From CAYMGQ01 sp964390055 (GTDB taxonomy: Bacteria; Bacillota; Clostridia; Peptostreptococcales; Natronincolaceae), in contig CAYMGQ010000004.1 in the NCBI GenBank assembly GCA_964390055.1, positions 78,956-142,955 on the forward strand: DNA of 64,000 nt, read 5' to 3'. Position 1 is the stretch's first letter, and the number at the start of each line of letters is the position of its first letter. This document shows positions 1 to 7,909 of the stretch, in pieces. The translations under genes were made by a program, and so were the position numbers. Below the pieces are notes generated by a model. It was not told the origin of the DNA. It searched no databases and worked only from the letters and a program-made list of their open reading frames with translations.

Positions 1-272
1 GGTCATTCGGTAGATACTGCCAAACCTTATTATCAGCATTATATGAGTTTTTATTTGTAAATTAGTTTATCCTTTAACTTACGCAAGTATTCTTTCCGGA
101 AAGATCCTACATACTTATATTAGCAGATAGGATAAAAAAGGTCAATAGGTTTGTCGAATATTCTGAGCTGCCTTGTAGGTGTTAGTTTGCATATATCCGA
201 ACATTAGCATTAAGTAGTTTGGATTAAGTTCGCATTTGCCCCTGGGCTTGGCCCAAAATCCAAAACAACTCT
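1..272. other. Left edge, no assignable gene
   Basis: Bases 1-60 are open in several frames. On the plus strand one frame ends in TAA at 58-60 and could be the last 19 codons of a gene entering from the left, but other frames are open too, so I cannot assign it. Bases 61-272 are AT-rich and I see no convincing RNA, terminator or ORF there. Confidence 0.25.
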
Positions 273-566
273 TTAAAAATATTTTCCCTGCAAATCCTCT
301 AAGTGTTGAAAAATATGGATTAAGTCCCAGCCAAATTCAAGTAATCTATAGTTAATATTTTCATCCTTTTCCTTGACTATGACTTTTTTCCTTGTTAGTA
401 TTGCAAGCTTCCTATTTAACTCTGTGTGGCTTATATAGGGAATGCTCCTCAAAATTTCACTATATCTATGGTTACCATGGTGAATTGATTTAATTATTTC
501 GGGAACCCACCTCAATTTAATCAAATCATGGACAATTTCAAAGCCATTAAATATCTTACTATCCAT
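273..566 (-). CDS. HxlR-like winged-helix transcriptional regulator
   Basis: This 97-residue protein looks like a single winged-helix domain of the HxlR type. It shows the family pattern of a helix with 'LIKLRWVPEII', a 'RYSEILRSIPYISHTELNRKL' type recognition region and a short wing before a C-terminal dimer helix. HxlR proteins are small cytoplasmic DNA-binding regulators that often respond to redox or electrophile stress. The usual HxlR cysteine near the N-terminus is absent, so thiol sensing is unlikely. An AGGGAGGAG ribosome-binding site precedes the ATG. The gene is divergent from the Dps gene and shares about 100 bp of promoter region with it, so Dps is its most obvious candidate target; that link is inference. 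Confidence 0.7.
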   Translation of the reverse strand: MDSKIFNGFEIVHDLIKLRWVPEIIKSIHHGNHRYSEILRSIPYISHTELNRKLAILTRKKVIVKEKDENINYRLLEFGWDLIHIFQHLEDLQGKYF

Positions 567-597
567 CTGATCTCCTCCCTACTAACATATTTGTGCC

Positions 598-626
598 TTT
601 TTGTTACTTATATATTAGCATATAAT
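598..626 (+). promoter_or_regulatory. Putative dps promoter with imperfect palindrome
   Basis: A consensus TATAAT lies at 621-626, but the -35 region is poor. An imperfect inverted repeat with arms TTATAT (608-613) and ATATAA (620-625) overlaps the -10. A repressor covering the -10 would be consistent with a peroxide- or metal-controlled Dps gene, but the repeat does not match the PerR box exactly. Confidence 0.4.
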
Positions 627-674
627 GGATGAAAATAGAAGTTGAGTTAAATAACTAAAGGAGGCTTGTTTTTT

Positions 675-1109
675 ATGAAGCATTTCGATTTATTGCAAAA
701 ATATTTATCAAATTTAGCCGTGTTAAATGTTAAGTTCCATAACATCCACTGGAATGTTGTAGGAAGGCATTTCATGAAGATTCACGATTTAACTGAGGAG
801 ATCTATGACATATTTTTTGAAGCCTTTGACGAGGTGGCAGAATTACTTAAAATGAAAAATGTTATGCCTTTATCAACAATGGCCGAATACCTAGAAAAAG
901 CCGATGTTAAGGAAGTTGCTGCCAAGGATTTCCCGACAGAAGAGGCCTTGGAGTTAGTTAAGGCAGATTTAGAGCTAATGCGTACATTGGCAACAGATAT
1001 TAGGAATACAGCCGATGACGAAGGAGATTTTGAAACTGTAGCCATGTTTGAAGATTATGTTGCAGATTATAGTAAATACATCTGGTTCGTAGATGCTATG
1101 TTAAAATAA
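675..1109 (+). CDS. dps: Dps family ferritin-like DNA-protection protein
   Basis: Dps proteins form 12-subunit shells that oxidise and store ferrous iron, consuming peroxide and protecting DNA. The N-terminal helix carries the typical 'KFHNIHWNVVG' segment with the ferroxidase histidines, followed by 'HDLTEEIYDIFFEAFDEVAE', where family members place the acidic iron ligands. The length of 144 residues is normal. I chose ATG at 675 because the AAAGGAGG at 657-664 lies 10 bases upstream; the TTG at 666 would leave almost no spacing. A hairpin terminator follows the stop. The gene is monocistronic and divergent from an HxlR-like regulator. Confidence 0.9.
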   Translation: MKHFDLLQKYLSNLAVLNVKFHNIHWNVVGRHFMKIHDLTEEIYDIFFEAFDEVAELLKMKNVMPLSTMAEYLEKADVKEVAAKDFPTEEALELVKADLELMRTLATDIRNTADDEGDFETVAMFEDYVADYSKYIWFVDAMLK

Positions 1110-1120
1110 TTTAAAAGAAG

Positions 1121-1157
1121 AAGCTCCCTGGATTGTCTATCCAGGGGCTTTTTTTAT
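1121..1157 (+). terminator. Rho-independent terminator after dps
   Basis: The arms AAGCTCCCTGG (1121-1131) and CCAGGGGCTT (1141-1150) pair with one bulge, enclose a 9-base loop and are followed by a T run. It may also help end the convergent symporter gene. Confidence 0.85.
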
Positions 1158-1158
1158 T

Positions 1159-2568
1159 TCAATCACCTATTTTACCGACCTTTAAATTTCTTCTGCTAGA
1201 CCAACTAAAAATGATGGTACTTATTAGGGCTACTAGGACTGCGGCATAGGTTTCTGTCATATTTGGGTGTATTGGGTAGTAGCCCTTGACCGAATGAAAT
1301 CCAACCCATAGGAATCCTACAGTTGAGGTAACAAGCATGGAATATATTGCCCCCCTGGATGTCACTCCCTTCCAATAAATTCCTAACAAAAGAACGACAA
1401 AGATTGCCCCCCTAAGGGTATAGGCGAAATATACTATATCTAATATCTTGCTACTACTATACATCAGCAAGGCGGCCAAAATGCAAATTAACCCAGAGGC
1501 CCCTGTTGTTATTCTAGATATCCTCAATAGTTCCTTATCCTCCGCATCCCTATTGATTAGCCTTTGATATATATCCTTTGTAGCCATGGTTCCTGCAGCC
1601 AAGATTATAGGCGACACAGTAGAGAGGATGGCAGCCATAATTGAGGCTAAAATTATTCCCCCAGCCACAGGTTGCAAATCCATCATTAGTGTGGGCAGAG
1701 CTAATTTTGCATCTACTAGTCCCGGATATTGAATCCTTGCCACCATGCCCAAAAGAGCTGTAAAAATGCCAAAGGGTGCCACAATTAGAGCTGTAATAAA
1801 GGCAGCCCTCCTAGCCACTTTGACATCCCTGGCAGCTAGTATGGGTTGAATTCCGGCCTGGGCAGTGCATGCCCCAAGAATTGATGCTATTATCCAGGAG
1901 GATACCTTTGGCATTCCAATCCCTGACATGGTAAAGTAGGGGTTTGAGGGCAATCCTGATTTTAAAATACCAAGGCCACCCACCTTGGCTAATGAAAGAT
2001 AAACTGCAAAAATCATCCCCCCATACATGGCTATTATATGTAAGATATTAGTATAACCAATGGCTATCATACCACCAGCTAGAGTATATATAATAAATCC
2101 AATCCCCAAAATTATCACCGACGTACTATAATTCAAGCCTAAAACACTTACACCCAGGGTCCCTGCAGCTATAATCTGGGCCGTTCCTACAGCCAGCATG
2201 ACAAATATAAGCAGGATAGAGGCAAGGGTCCTGGCATCACTGCCCAAATATTTTCCCAATATTCCTGGCACAGTCACCCTATCTAAACTTCTGTAAAGCC
2301 TTGCGAAAAATATGGCCAGTATAAGTAAGCCTAGGGCATTAGCTATAGTATACCAGGCACCCGATATCCCAAAGATATAACCATATTCTGAAACTCCAGT
2401 GGTAGATGTGCCTCCCAACCATTCACCTGTTCCTGCAGCAACACACATTAAAATCCCCAACCCCGCCCCGTGAAAGGAAGTCGTTGTAGAAGATTTTGAT
2501 TTGGCGTAAAGTCCTATGCCTATAGTGATGAAAAAGTAGACAATTATAATTAATAATTGTATCGACAT
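1159..2568 (-). CDS. Sodium:solute symporter (SSS family)
   Basis: This is a very hydrophobic protein of about 469 residues with some 13 predicted membrane helices. The 'GTGEWLGGTSTTGVSEYGY' region and 'LAGGMIAIGYTNILH' segment are typical of the SSS/SLC5 family, which imports organic solutes such as carboxylates, amino acids or vitamins with Na+. I prefer the ATG at 2568 to the TTG one codon upstream because of spacing to a GGGGAAGGA site. It is the last gene of an operon with DUF4387 and AtuA-like genes behind a sigma-54 promoter at 4395-4411. It therefore probably imports the substrate or a product handled by those proteins. The substrate cannot be told from sequence. Confidence 0.88.
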   Translation of the reverse strand: MSIQLLIIIVYFFITIGIGLYAKSKSSTTTSFHGAGLGILMCVAAGTGEWLGGTSTTGVSEYGYIFGISGAWYTIANALGLLILAIFFARLYRSLDRVTVPGILGKYLGSDARTLASILLIFVMLAVGTAQIIAAGTLGVSVLGLNYSTSVIILGIGFIIYTLAGGMIAIGYTNILHIIAMYGGMIFAVYLSLAKVGGLGILKSGLPSNPYFTMSGIGMPKVSSWIIASILGACTAQAGIQPILAARDVKVARRAAFITALIVAPFGIFTALLGMVARIQYPGLVDAKLALPTLMMDLQPVAGGIILASIMAAILSTVSPIILAAGTMATKDIYQRLINRDAEDKELLRISRITTGASGLICILAALLMYSSSKILDIVYFAYTLRGAIFVVLLLGIYWKGVTSRGAIYSMLVTSTVGFLWVGFHSVKGYYPIHPNMTETYAAVLVALISTIIFSWSSRRNLKVGKIGD

Positions 2569-2632
2569 CAATCCTTCCCCCTATAAGGGGTGGTGCCACG
2601 GTCTCTTTAGCCGCAGCATCCACCTGGTATTT

Positions 2633-2956
2633 TTAGTTAATCGGCACTTCAATATCCAATAAGGGAGGATATTGTTGGCAACCAAAAATATCCCCTTCCC
2701 CTGGGCTTCCACTTGGAAAGGCCCGGGCTATGGTAAACTTTATAGCATAGGCCGGATCAAACTCCACAAAGTCCCTGATCCTCCCAATATCTATATCATA
2801 GAGTTCCGCTATACTTTTCTTACTTATAACTCCACTATTCTTAACTAGTTCATAGTCCTCTTTTTCCCTAAAGATAATATCGAAGGTAATCCTATCAGGA
2901 CTAGCATTCTTGCTCCTAATTGTTTTTGCAATATCTATAAGCTTTTTTGTTTTCAT
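2633..2956 (-). CDS. DUF4387 domain protein
   Basis: The whole 107-residue chain corresponds to DUF4387: an N-terminal helix ending 'AKTIRSKNASPDRITFDIIF', a central beta/helix region, and a C-terminal tail with the 'FPSGSPGEGDIFGCQQYPPLL' type motif that family members share. DUF4387 proteins commonly sit next to, or fused with, AtuA/DUF1446 proteins, as here, where the AtuA-like gene ends 12 bases upstream. The function is unknown. The pairing suggests a small subunit or accessory of the AtuA-like protein, acting in the cytoplasm on an organic acid or its CoA derivative. A single cysteine in the tail motif could be functional. Confidence 0.85.
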   Translation of the reverse strand: MKTKKLIDIAKTIRSKNASPDRITFDIIFREKEDYELVKNSGVISKKSIAELYDIDIGRIRDFVEFDPAYAIKFTIARAFPSGSPGEGDIFGCQQYPPLLDIEVPIN

Positions 2957-2968
2957 GCTACCACCTCT

Positions 2969-4339
2969 CTATTCTCCAATTTTTATTAATTCTACATTGA
3001 AAAACTCCATGGGATCATCAATTTCTACAGTATGATTCAATGACCACCTATATGCTGGAGTCGCGGGTAGGACCTCATCTACCACAAAGGCTGCTGTACC
3101 AGCCGTGCCCTTTACCTCTGGTAGCCGGGCATAAAATATTTGTCTGGTCCCTATCATGGCAACCTCTTCAGCCATTTCCTTAGTTGGTGCAACCCCCTGG
3201 ACAAGTATACAAAGTTCATGGGATTTAATTTCCTTTACCGGTTCCAAATCCCCCATAACTCCATCTTTGCCATAAATCCTATAATGCAATTCATAGCCTT
3301 CCTTACCAAACCTTTCCTCCACATGTTCCCTTGCCAATTCAATTACCTTGTCAATATTTTTAATAGTATAGGGGTCCCTTACTCCGGCAATGCCAATATA
3401 CATTTCCCCCACCTTTGCTGATCCCTCTAATTTGATTTTAATTTTTCCCTGGCTTGGGATGTATTTTGGATTGCTTATACGGGTGGTTTTTTCATCATAT
3501 TGTTCATAAAGACACTCAGACATATCAATCATTCCGCCTGCAAAATATTCATAGTATGGGTTTGATCTCTCATACATTGCATGGGCTGCTACTGAAGCCA
3601 CAGTGCATTTTTGCCATGGGGCCATAGCCTCTACTCTTACATCCTCATGGCTTATTGTTCCAATTACTGTCTCCTTTGCCCCATAGGGTTCAGCACAAAA
3701 AGAAGCGCATTCCAGGACCTTGCCCAAATAATAAGACAGGTTCTTCGGATAACCCTCCCTTATAGCCGGAGCGGCAAATAGGGCTATATCTGAAGATCGA
3801 CCCCCTATAATTACATCCGCACCCATATCTAGAGCCTTAATATATGGGTGGACCCCAGCTACAGCAACTATCCTTGTGGTCCCATCCAATTCTTCTATGC
3901 TTAAATCCCCCCGATCATCTAAACCCTCTATTTTTACACCCCTGGCCATTTTTTCCCTTAGTAGTTCCTTGTCTACCTCCGAATAAAAATAGGCCAACTT
4001 GAAGGCTGGTAACTTATGCTTTTCTGCAATTTCCTTAATCATCCCAACAAATAGATCTACCCTACTATTTGACCCCGTATCCCCTGCAGAACCAACAATC
4101 ATTGGTACATTTTGCTCCCTGGCTGCAACTAGCATTAATTCTAGGTCATGTTTTTGCCAGACACTTAGACTGGGTGAAGTATCTGCCCCTAATGGTGTTG
4201 GACCAATATCATTACTGCCTGAATCACAAATATAATAGTCTGGTTTTCTTTCAGCCCCTATATAAAAACTCTCTTCTTTTGTTGGTGCAAATCCCAGGTG
4301 TCCATTAGAACAATGGATAGTCAACTGTCTTTTCCCCAT
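2969..4339 (-). CDS. AtuA-like (DUF1446) acyclic terpene utilisation family protein
   Basis: This 456-residue protein matches the DUF1446/AtuA family. Recognisable stretches are 'YICDSGSNDIGPTPLGAD' near residue 35, 'VGSAGDTGSNSRVD' near 85, and 'ALDMGADVIIGGRSSDIALFAAP' near 175, glycine-rich segments conserved in the family. AtuA was named from citronellol degradation in Pseudomonas, where its exact role is not settled; homologues in anaerobes occur in other catabolic clusters. The ATG at 4339 has a GGGGGAAGGG site. It is the first gene of the operon with DUF4387 and an SSS symporter, about 45 bases after the predicted sigma-54 transcription start. I infer a role in using an unidentified organic acid. 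Confidence 0.85.
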   Translation of the reverse strand: MGKRQLTIHCSNGHLGFAPTKEESFYIGAERKPDYYICDSGSNDIGPTPLGADTSPSLSVWQKHDLELMLVAAREQNVPMIVGSAGDTGSNSRVDLFVGMIKEIAEKHKLPAFKLAYFYSEVDKELLREKMARGVKIEGLDDRGDLSIEELDGTTRIVAVAGVHPYIKALDMGADVIIGGRSSDIALFAAPAIREGYPKNLSYYLGKVLECASFCAEPYGAKETVIGTISHEDVRVEAMAPWQKCTVASVAAHAMYERSNPYYEYFAGGMIDMSECLYEQYDEKTTRISNPKYIPSQGKIKIKLEGSAKVGEMYIGIAGVRDPYTIKNIDKVIELAREHVEERFGKEGYELHYRIYGKDGVMGDLEPVKEIKSHELCILVQGVAPTKEMAEEVAMIGTRQIFYARLPEVKGTAGTAAFVVDEVLPATPAYRWSLNHTVEIDDPMEFFNVELIKIGE

Positions 4340-4394
4340 AACCCTTCCCCCTTATAAATCAATATTTTGCTTATAATACTCAATCATCAATGAT

Positions 4395-4411
4395 TGCAAT
4401 TATGATGCCAA
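4395..4411 (-). promoter_or_regulatory. Sigma-54 (-24/-12) promoter of the AtuA operon
   Basis: The minus strand reads TTGGCATCATAATTGCA. The invariant GG and GC are exactly 10 bases apart, as in TGGCAC-N5-TTGC. A start near 4384 would give a leader of about 45 bases. The adjacent NtrC-type regulator is the natural activator. Confidence 0.85.
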
Positions 4412-4485
4412 GTTTATTAAATATGTTAAAAATTAGAATTGAGGGACACCCTGGCCTGAATTTGAGCCCCCTACAGAAAACAAAA

Positions 4486-4522
4486 AGATTATCTTTAACT
4501 TAAAAAAAGTTAAAAATAATCT
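4486..4522 (-). promoter_or_regulatory. 16-bp inverted repeat between regulator and AtuA gene
   Basis: The arms AGATTATCTTTAACTT (4486-4501) and AAGTTAAAAATAATCT (4507-4522) match at 15 of 16 positions with a 5-base loop. On the minus strand it is followed by TTTTTG, so it could end the kinase-regulator transcript. It also sits roughly 75-125 bases upstream of the sigma-54 promoter, where enhancer-binding proteins bind. I cannot decide between these roles. Confidence 0.5.
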
Positions 4523-4582
4523 AATAGTGTTAAAAAAATGGACGTAGGGACTGGCCATTGATTAACTAATTGTTTGATAATT

Positions 4583-5941
4583 TTACGAACCTGAATCCTC
4601 TCCGTAACTCCTTAATTTATTATAAAGGGTCTGCCTTCTTATCCCTAACATCTTGGCAGTCTTGGACTTATTACCCCTATTTCTTTTTAAGGTATTTTCT
4701 ATTAATATTCTCTCATAGTCCTGAAGGGTCAACCCTGCTTTTTCACTTTCCCCTCCTTCCTCCCCACCCCTTAGCTCTCTGGGTAGATGCCTACTGTAGA
4801 GAATCTCCTCATTGCAATCTGCAAATAAGACAGAGCGTTCTATAATGTTTCTCAGTTCCCTCACATTCCCCTTCCAGGGGTATTCTACCAAATGATGTAA
4901 GGCCTCAATATCCATACAGTTTAATTTTTTTCCATATTCCTTGGAAAACTCCTCTAAAAAACTTTTTGCCAAAAGGGGGATGTCTTCTTTCCTTTCCCTT
5001 AGGGGGGGTATATTTATATTAATAACATTTATTCGGTAGAAAAGATCTTCCCTGAACCGCCCTTCTTTGACTTCCCTTTCCAAAACCTTATTGGTGGCAG
5101 CTATAATTCTACTATTGACCTTTATATTTTTCTCCCCCCCAATTTTAAAAAATTGTTTTTCCTGTAATACTCTTAAGAGCTTGACCTGCATTTGAAGGGG
5201 AAGGTCCCCTATTTCATCAAGGAAGAGGGTCCCATTATGGGCTAATTCAAATTTCCCTCTCCTACTATGGCTAGCTCCTGTAAAGGCGCCCCTTTCATAA
5301 CCAAATAGCTCCGCTTCCACAAGATTTACAGGTATAGCACCACAGTTGATTGGAATAAATTGCCCCGACCCCCGACAACTGTTACGGTGGATTAATTTAG
5401 CTATAAGCTCCTTACCAACCCCACTTTCACCGGTTAACAAGATATTAGCCTTGCTCCCAGCTACCCTGTCTATTAAATAAAACAGGCTCTGCATATTTTC
5501 ACTTATACCAATAACTCCATGGTAACTGTATTCACCAAGCCTACACCCTTTAAGTTTTTTGTTTTCTTCCAGCAGTTTTTTTCTCTCCAAGGCCCTCCTA
5601 ATGGCAAAAATCAATTCATCATTGGTGAAAGATTTTTCGATATAATCGAAGGCTCCCATTTTTAATGCCTTAACAGCTGACCTGATATCGGCATAGGCTG
5701 ATATGAAAATTGTCTCCAAGTAGGGGTCAATTTCTAGGGCCTTTTCCATTAATTGAATGCCATTCATACCAGGCATCTTCAAGTCTGTTATTAGAATATC
5801 AGCCATATTTCCCTTTAAATATGCCAGGGCCTCGGGGCCATCCTTGGCTGTTACAACATTATAGCCAACACCCGTTAGCACTATTTTTAGAGTTTCCCTA
5901 ATTGAGCCTTCATCATCTACCAATAATAGGGTAAATTTCAT
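4583..5941 (-). CDS. NtrC-type sigma-54-dependent response regulator
   Basis: The protein has three parts. A receiver domain spans about residues 1-120 with acidic 'DDE' near 10 and phospho-acceptor D53 in 'ILITDLKMPG'. An AAA+ domain spans about 140-380 with Walker A 'GESGVGKELIA', the sigma-54-contacting 'GAFTGA' loop and Walker B 'LFLDEIGDLP'. A C-terminal Fis-type helix-turn-helix ends 'TAKMLGIRRQTLYNKLR'. I use the ATG at 5941 because AAAGGAGG lies just upstream, inside the last codons of the kinase gene; this gives 452 residues and tight coupling. It should be phosphorylated by the adjacent kinase and activate the two sigma-54 promoters that flank this pair. Confidence 0.95.
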   Translation of the reverse strand: MKFTLLLVDDEGSIRETLKIVLTGVGYNVVTAKDGPEALAYLKGNMADILITDLKMPGMNGIQLMEKALEIDPYLETIFISAYADIRSAVKALKMGAFDYIEKSFTNDELIFAIRRALERKKLLEENKKLKGCRLGEYSYHGVIGISENMQSLFYLIDRVAGSKANILLTGESGVGKELIAKLIHRNSCRGSGQFIPINCGAIPVNLVEAELFGYERGAFTGASHSRRGKFELAHNGTLFLDEIGDLPLQMQVKLLRVLQEKQFFKIGGEKNIKVNSRIIAATNKVLEREVKEGRFREDLFYRINVININIPPLRERKEDIPLLAKSFLEEFSKEYGKKLNCMDIEALHHLVEYPWKGNVRELRNIIERSVLFADCNEEILYSRHLPRELRGGEEGGESEKAGLTLQDYERILIENTLKRNRGNKSKTAKMLGIRRQTLYNKLRSYGEDSGS

Positions 5942-5948
5942 TTGATAA

Positions 5949-7538
5949 TCACCCTCCTTTAGTTTCCACCAAGGGCAATAACAAGGTAACCCTAGTAGCT
6001 TCATTAACTACACTATCAACAAATATTTCTCCACCGCAACTATTAATAATATTATGAATTATAGGCAGCCCTAGACCTGTCCCCTCACTTTTTGTTGTAT
6101 AAAAGGGTTCAAAGATTTTATCTAATTCTCCCCTGTCTATTCCAATCCCGGTATCATGAATAATCACATGACAAAAATTCTTCTTTTTTTCTACCTTTAT
6201 CCTTATTTCTTTACTGCTTTTTATTTTATCTGATATGATTCCATCTATTGCATTAAGTAATAGGTTGATAAATACCTGCTTTAAATTATCCTTATTTACT
6301 TGAATAAAAATTTTTTCCCTAGCTATATCCAAGGATAGAGAAATGTCTTTTTCCTTAATTACATAATTTAACAAGTATATTGATTCCCTTAAAATTTCAC
6401 CCAACTCACACTGTCCAGGTGAAAAAAAGCTATCCCGATTTAAATTAAGTAAGTCCTGTAAGAATGTATTTAGTCTCTCACTTTCCTCCCTTATAATAGT
6501 TAGAAGTTTTATCAACTCCTCATTTCCATTGCAGGTATATTTATTAATTAAATATTCACTTGCATTTCTAATAGGCAGGAGGGGGTTCCTTATTTCATGG
6601 GTAATGCTAGATGTTAACCTCCCTAGGGCTGTCAACTTATCAGCCATGGCCACCTGCCTCTGTAGTTTTTCTATCTGGGTGGTGTCCCTAAAGATGGAGA
6701 TGCAATTTTTGAGGATTCCATTATCATCGTAGATTAAAGATGTACTTAGTCTGATATTGACATGGGACCCGTCCTTTTTAATCAAATATCCTGGCTCCTC
6801 AAAGAATATCTTTCCTTCTATCATACTCCTTACAATTAACCCTTCATCTCCATTGTTTTTCAGAGGTATTGCCCTGATATTCTTGCCCACAAGTTCTTCA
6901 CAGGAATAGCCTGTTATCCCTTCAGCACTCTTGTTAAAACTTATAATTGTGTATTCCCCATCAATGACCATTACACCGCTATTCACATTTTCTAAAATCC
7001 TATTGGAAAATTTTTTTGCCTGGGATATATTATTGTTCAACTCCAATAAAACGGCACCCTGGGAGGCTATAATATTAATCATCTTCACATCATATTTGTT
7101 ATATTCATGAGGCTTGGAACTGGATACACTTAAAATTCCTATAATCCTATCCCCAACAATAAGGGGTACTGCCAAAAAAGACCTGATTAAGGGGTCCTCC
7201 TCATAATATTGTCTTACTCTTATCTCTTTAGAATTTAAGGCATCATGGATTAAAAGGGCTTTCTTATCCTTTGCCACTAATCCAACGGCACTTTCCCCTA
7301 GTCTAAAGGGCATTCTTTTCCTCATTTTCTCAACATCTGCCCCTATACATGATACCATTTCAAGGATTTTTTTCTTTTCCTGAAACCTATATATGACTGC
7401 CATATTATAATTAACAAAGTTTTGAATAAAATTAAATATTATGTCGGATATAACTTGAAAGTTTTCAGCCTTGTTCATTAGGTCTATGGTTTCCGACAGT
7501 AAATCCAAATCCACAATTTTATCCCTCTTTGCTAGCAT
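5949..7538 (-). CDS. Soluble GAF-PAS sensor histidine kinase
   Basis: The 529-residue chain contains a GAF domain at about 20-165, a PAS domain at about 175-295, a HisKA helix with phospho-acceptor H314 in 'SSITHEIRNP', and a C-terminal HATPase with N-box 'VFINLLLNAIDG', 'DTGIGI' and 'GTGLGLPI'. No membrane helix or signal peptide is visible, so the input signal is probably cytoplasmic, for example a metabolite bound by GAF or PAS. Its last codons carry the ribosome-binding site of the NtrC-type regulator. The pair is flanked by transporters and the AtuA operon, so it most likely senses the substrate or product of that pathway. Confidence 0.93.
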   Translation of the reverse strand: MLAKRDKIVDLDLLSETIDLMNKAENFQVISDIIFNFIQNFVNYNMAVIYRFQEKKKILEMVSCIGADVEKMRKRMPFRLGESAVGLVAKDKKALLIHDALNSKEIRVRQYYEEDPLIRSFLAVPLIVGDRIIGILSVSSSKPHEYNKYDVKMINIIASQGAVLLELNNNISQAKKFSNRILENVNSGVMVIDGEYTIISFNKSAEGITGYSCEELVGKNIRAIPLKNNGDEGLIVRSMIEGKIFFEEPGYLIKKDGSHVNIRLSTSLIYDDNGILKNCISIFRDTTQIEKLQRQVAMADKLTALGRLTSSITHEIRNPLLPIRNASEYLINKYTCNGNEELIKLLTIIREESERLNTFLQDLLNLNRDSFFSPGQCELGEILRESIYLLNYVIKEKDISLSLDIAREKIFIQVNKDNLKQVFINLLLNAIDGIISDKIKSSKEIRIKVEKKKNFCHVIIHDTGIGIDRGELDKIFEPFYTTKSEGTGLGLPIIHNIINSCGGEIFVDSVVNEATRVTLLLPLVETKGG

Positions 7539-7639
7539 TTACCCTCTCCCCCTTTTGCTACCATATGGCTGGAATTAAAGAAAGGGGTAAAGCAAAATCC
7601 TAGCTTACCCCTATCATAGCCTATTAACCTTTTAGTAAT

Positions 7640-7897
7640 TTACTCCTCATCCAGTGATAAACTATGTTTGCCTGTAAGATAAAAAGATGCCAAGCCACAA
7701 AGAACAGCTACAGCTGCAGACCTTATAAAATAGGGCATGACTTCCTTGGAAGCCTTTACAGCTAGGAGTTCTCCCCTTGCACCTCCAACTATCAGGCCCA
7801 ATACAAACATACAGAAAATTATACCCCCACCCAAAATGGCAATTATTATAGATATACTAAAAATCCCCTCAATAATTCTATTTAAATTCTCCTTCAT
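7640..7897 (-). CDS. Small two-helix membrane protein next to TRAP-like permease
   Basis: This 85-residue protein has two clear membrane helices (about residues 12-37 and 54-73) and an acidic C-terminal tail. It begins 12 bases after the permease gene and is in the same transcript. TRAP permeases normally work with a small four-helix DctQ subunit; this protein is shorter than DctQ and I do not see its motifs, so it may be a reduced or unrelated partner. I do not recognise the family. An accessory role for the permease is inferred only from position. Confidence 0.65.
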   Translation of the reverse strand: MKENLNRIIEGIFSISIIIAILGGGIIFCMFVLGLIVGGARGELLAVKASKEVMPYFIRSAAVAVLCGLASFYLTGKHSLSLDEE

Positions 7898-7909
7898 TAT
7901 CTTCCCTCC

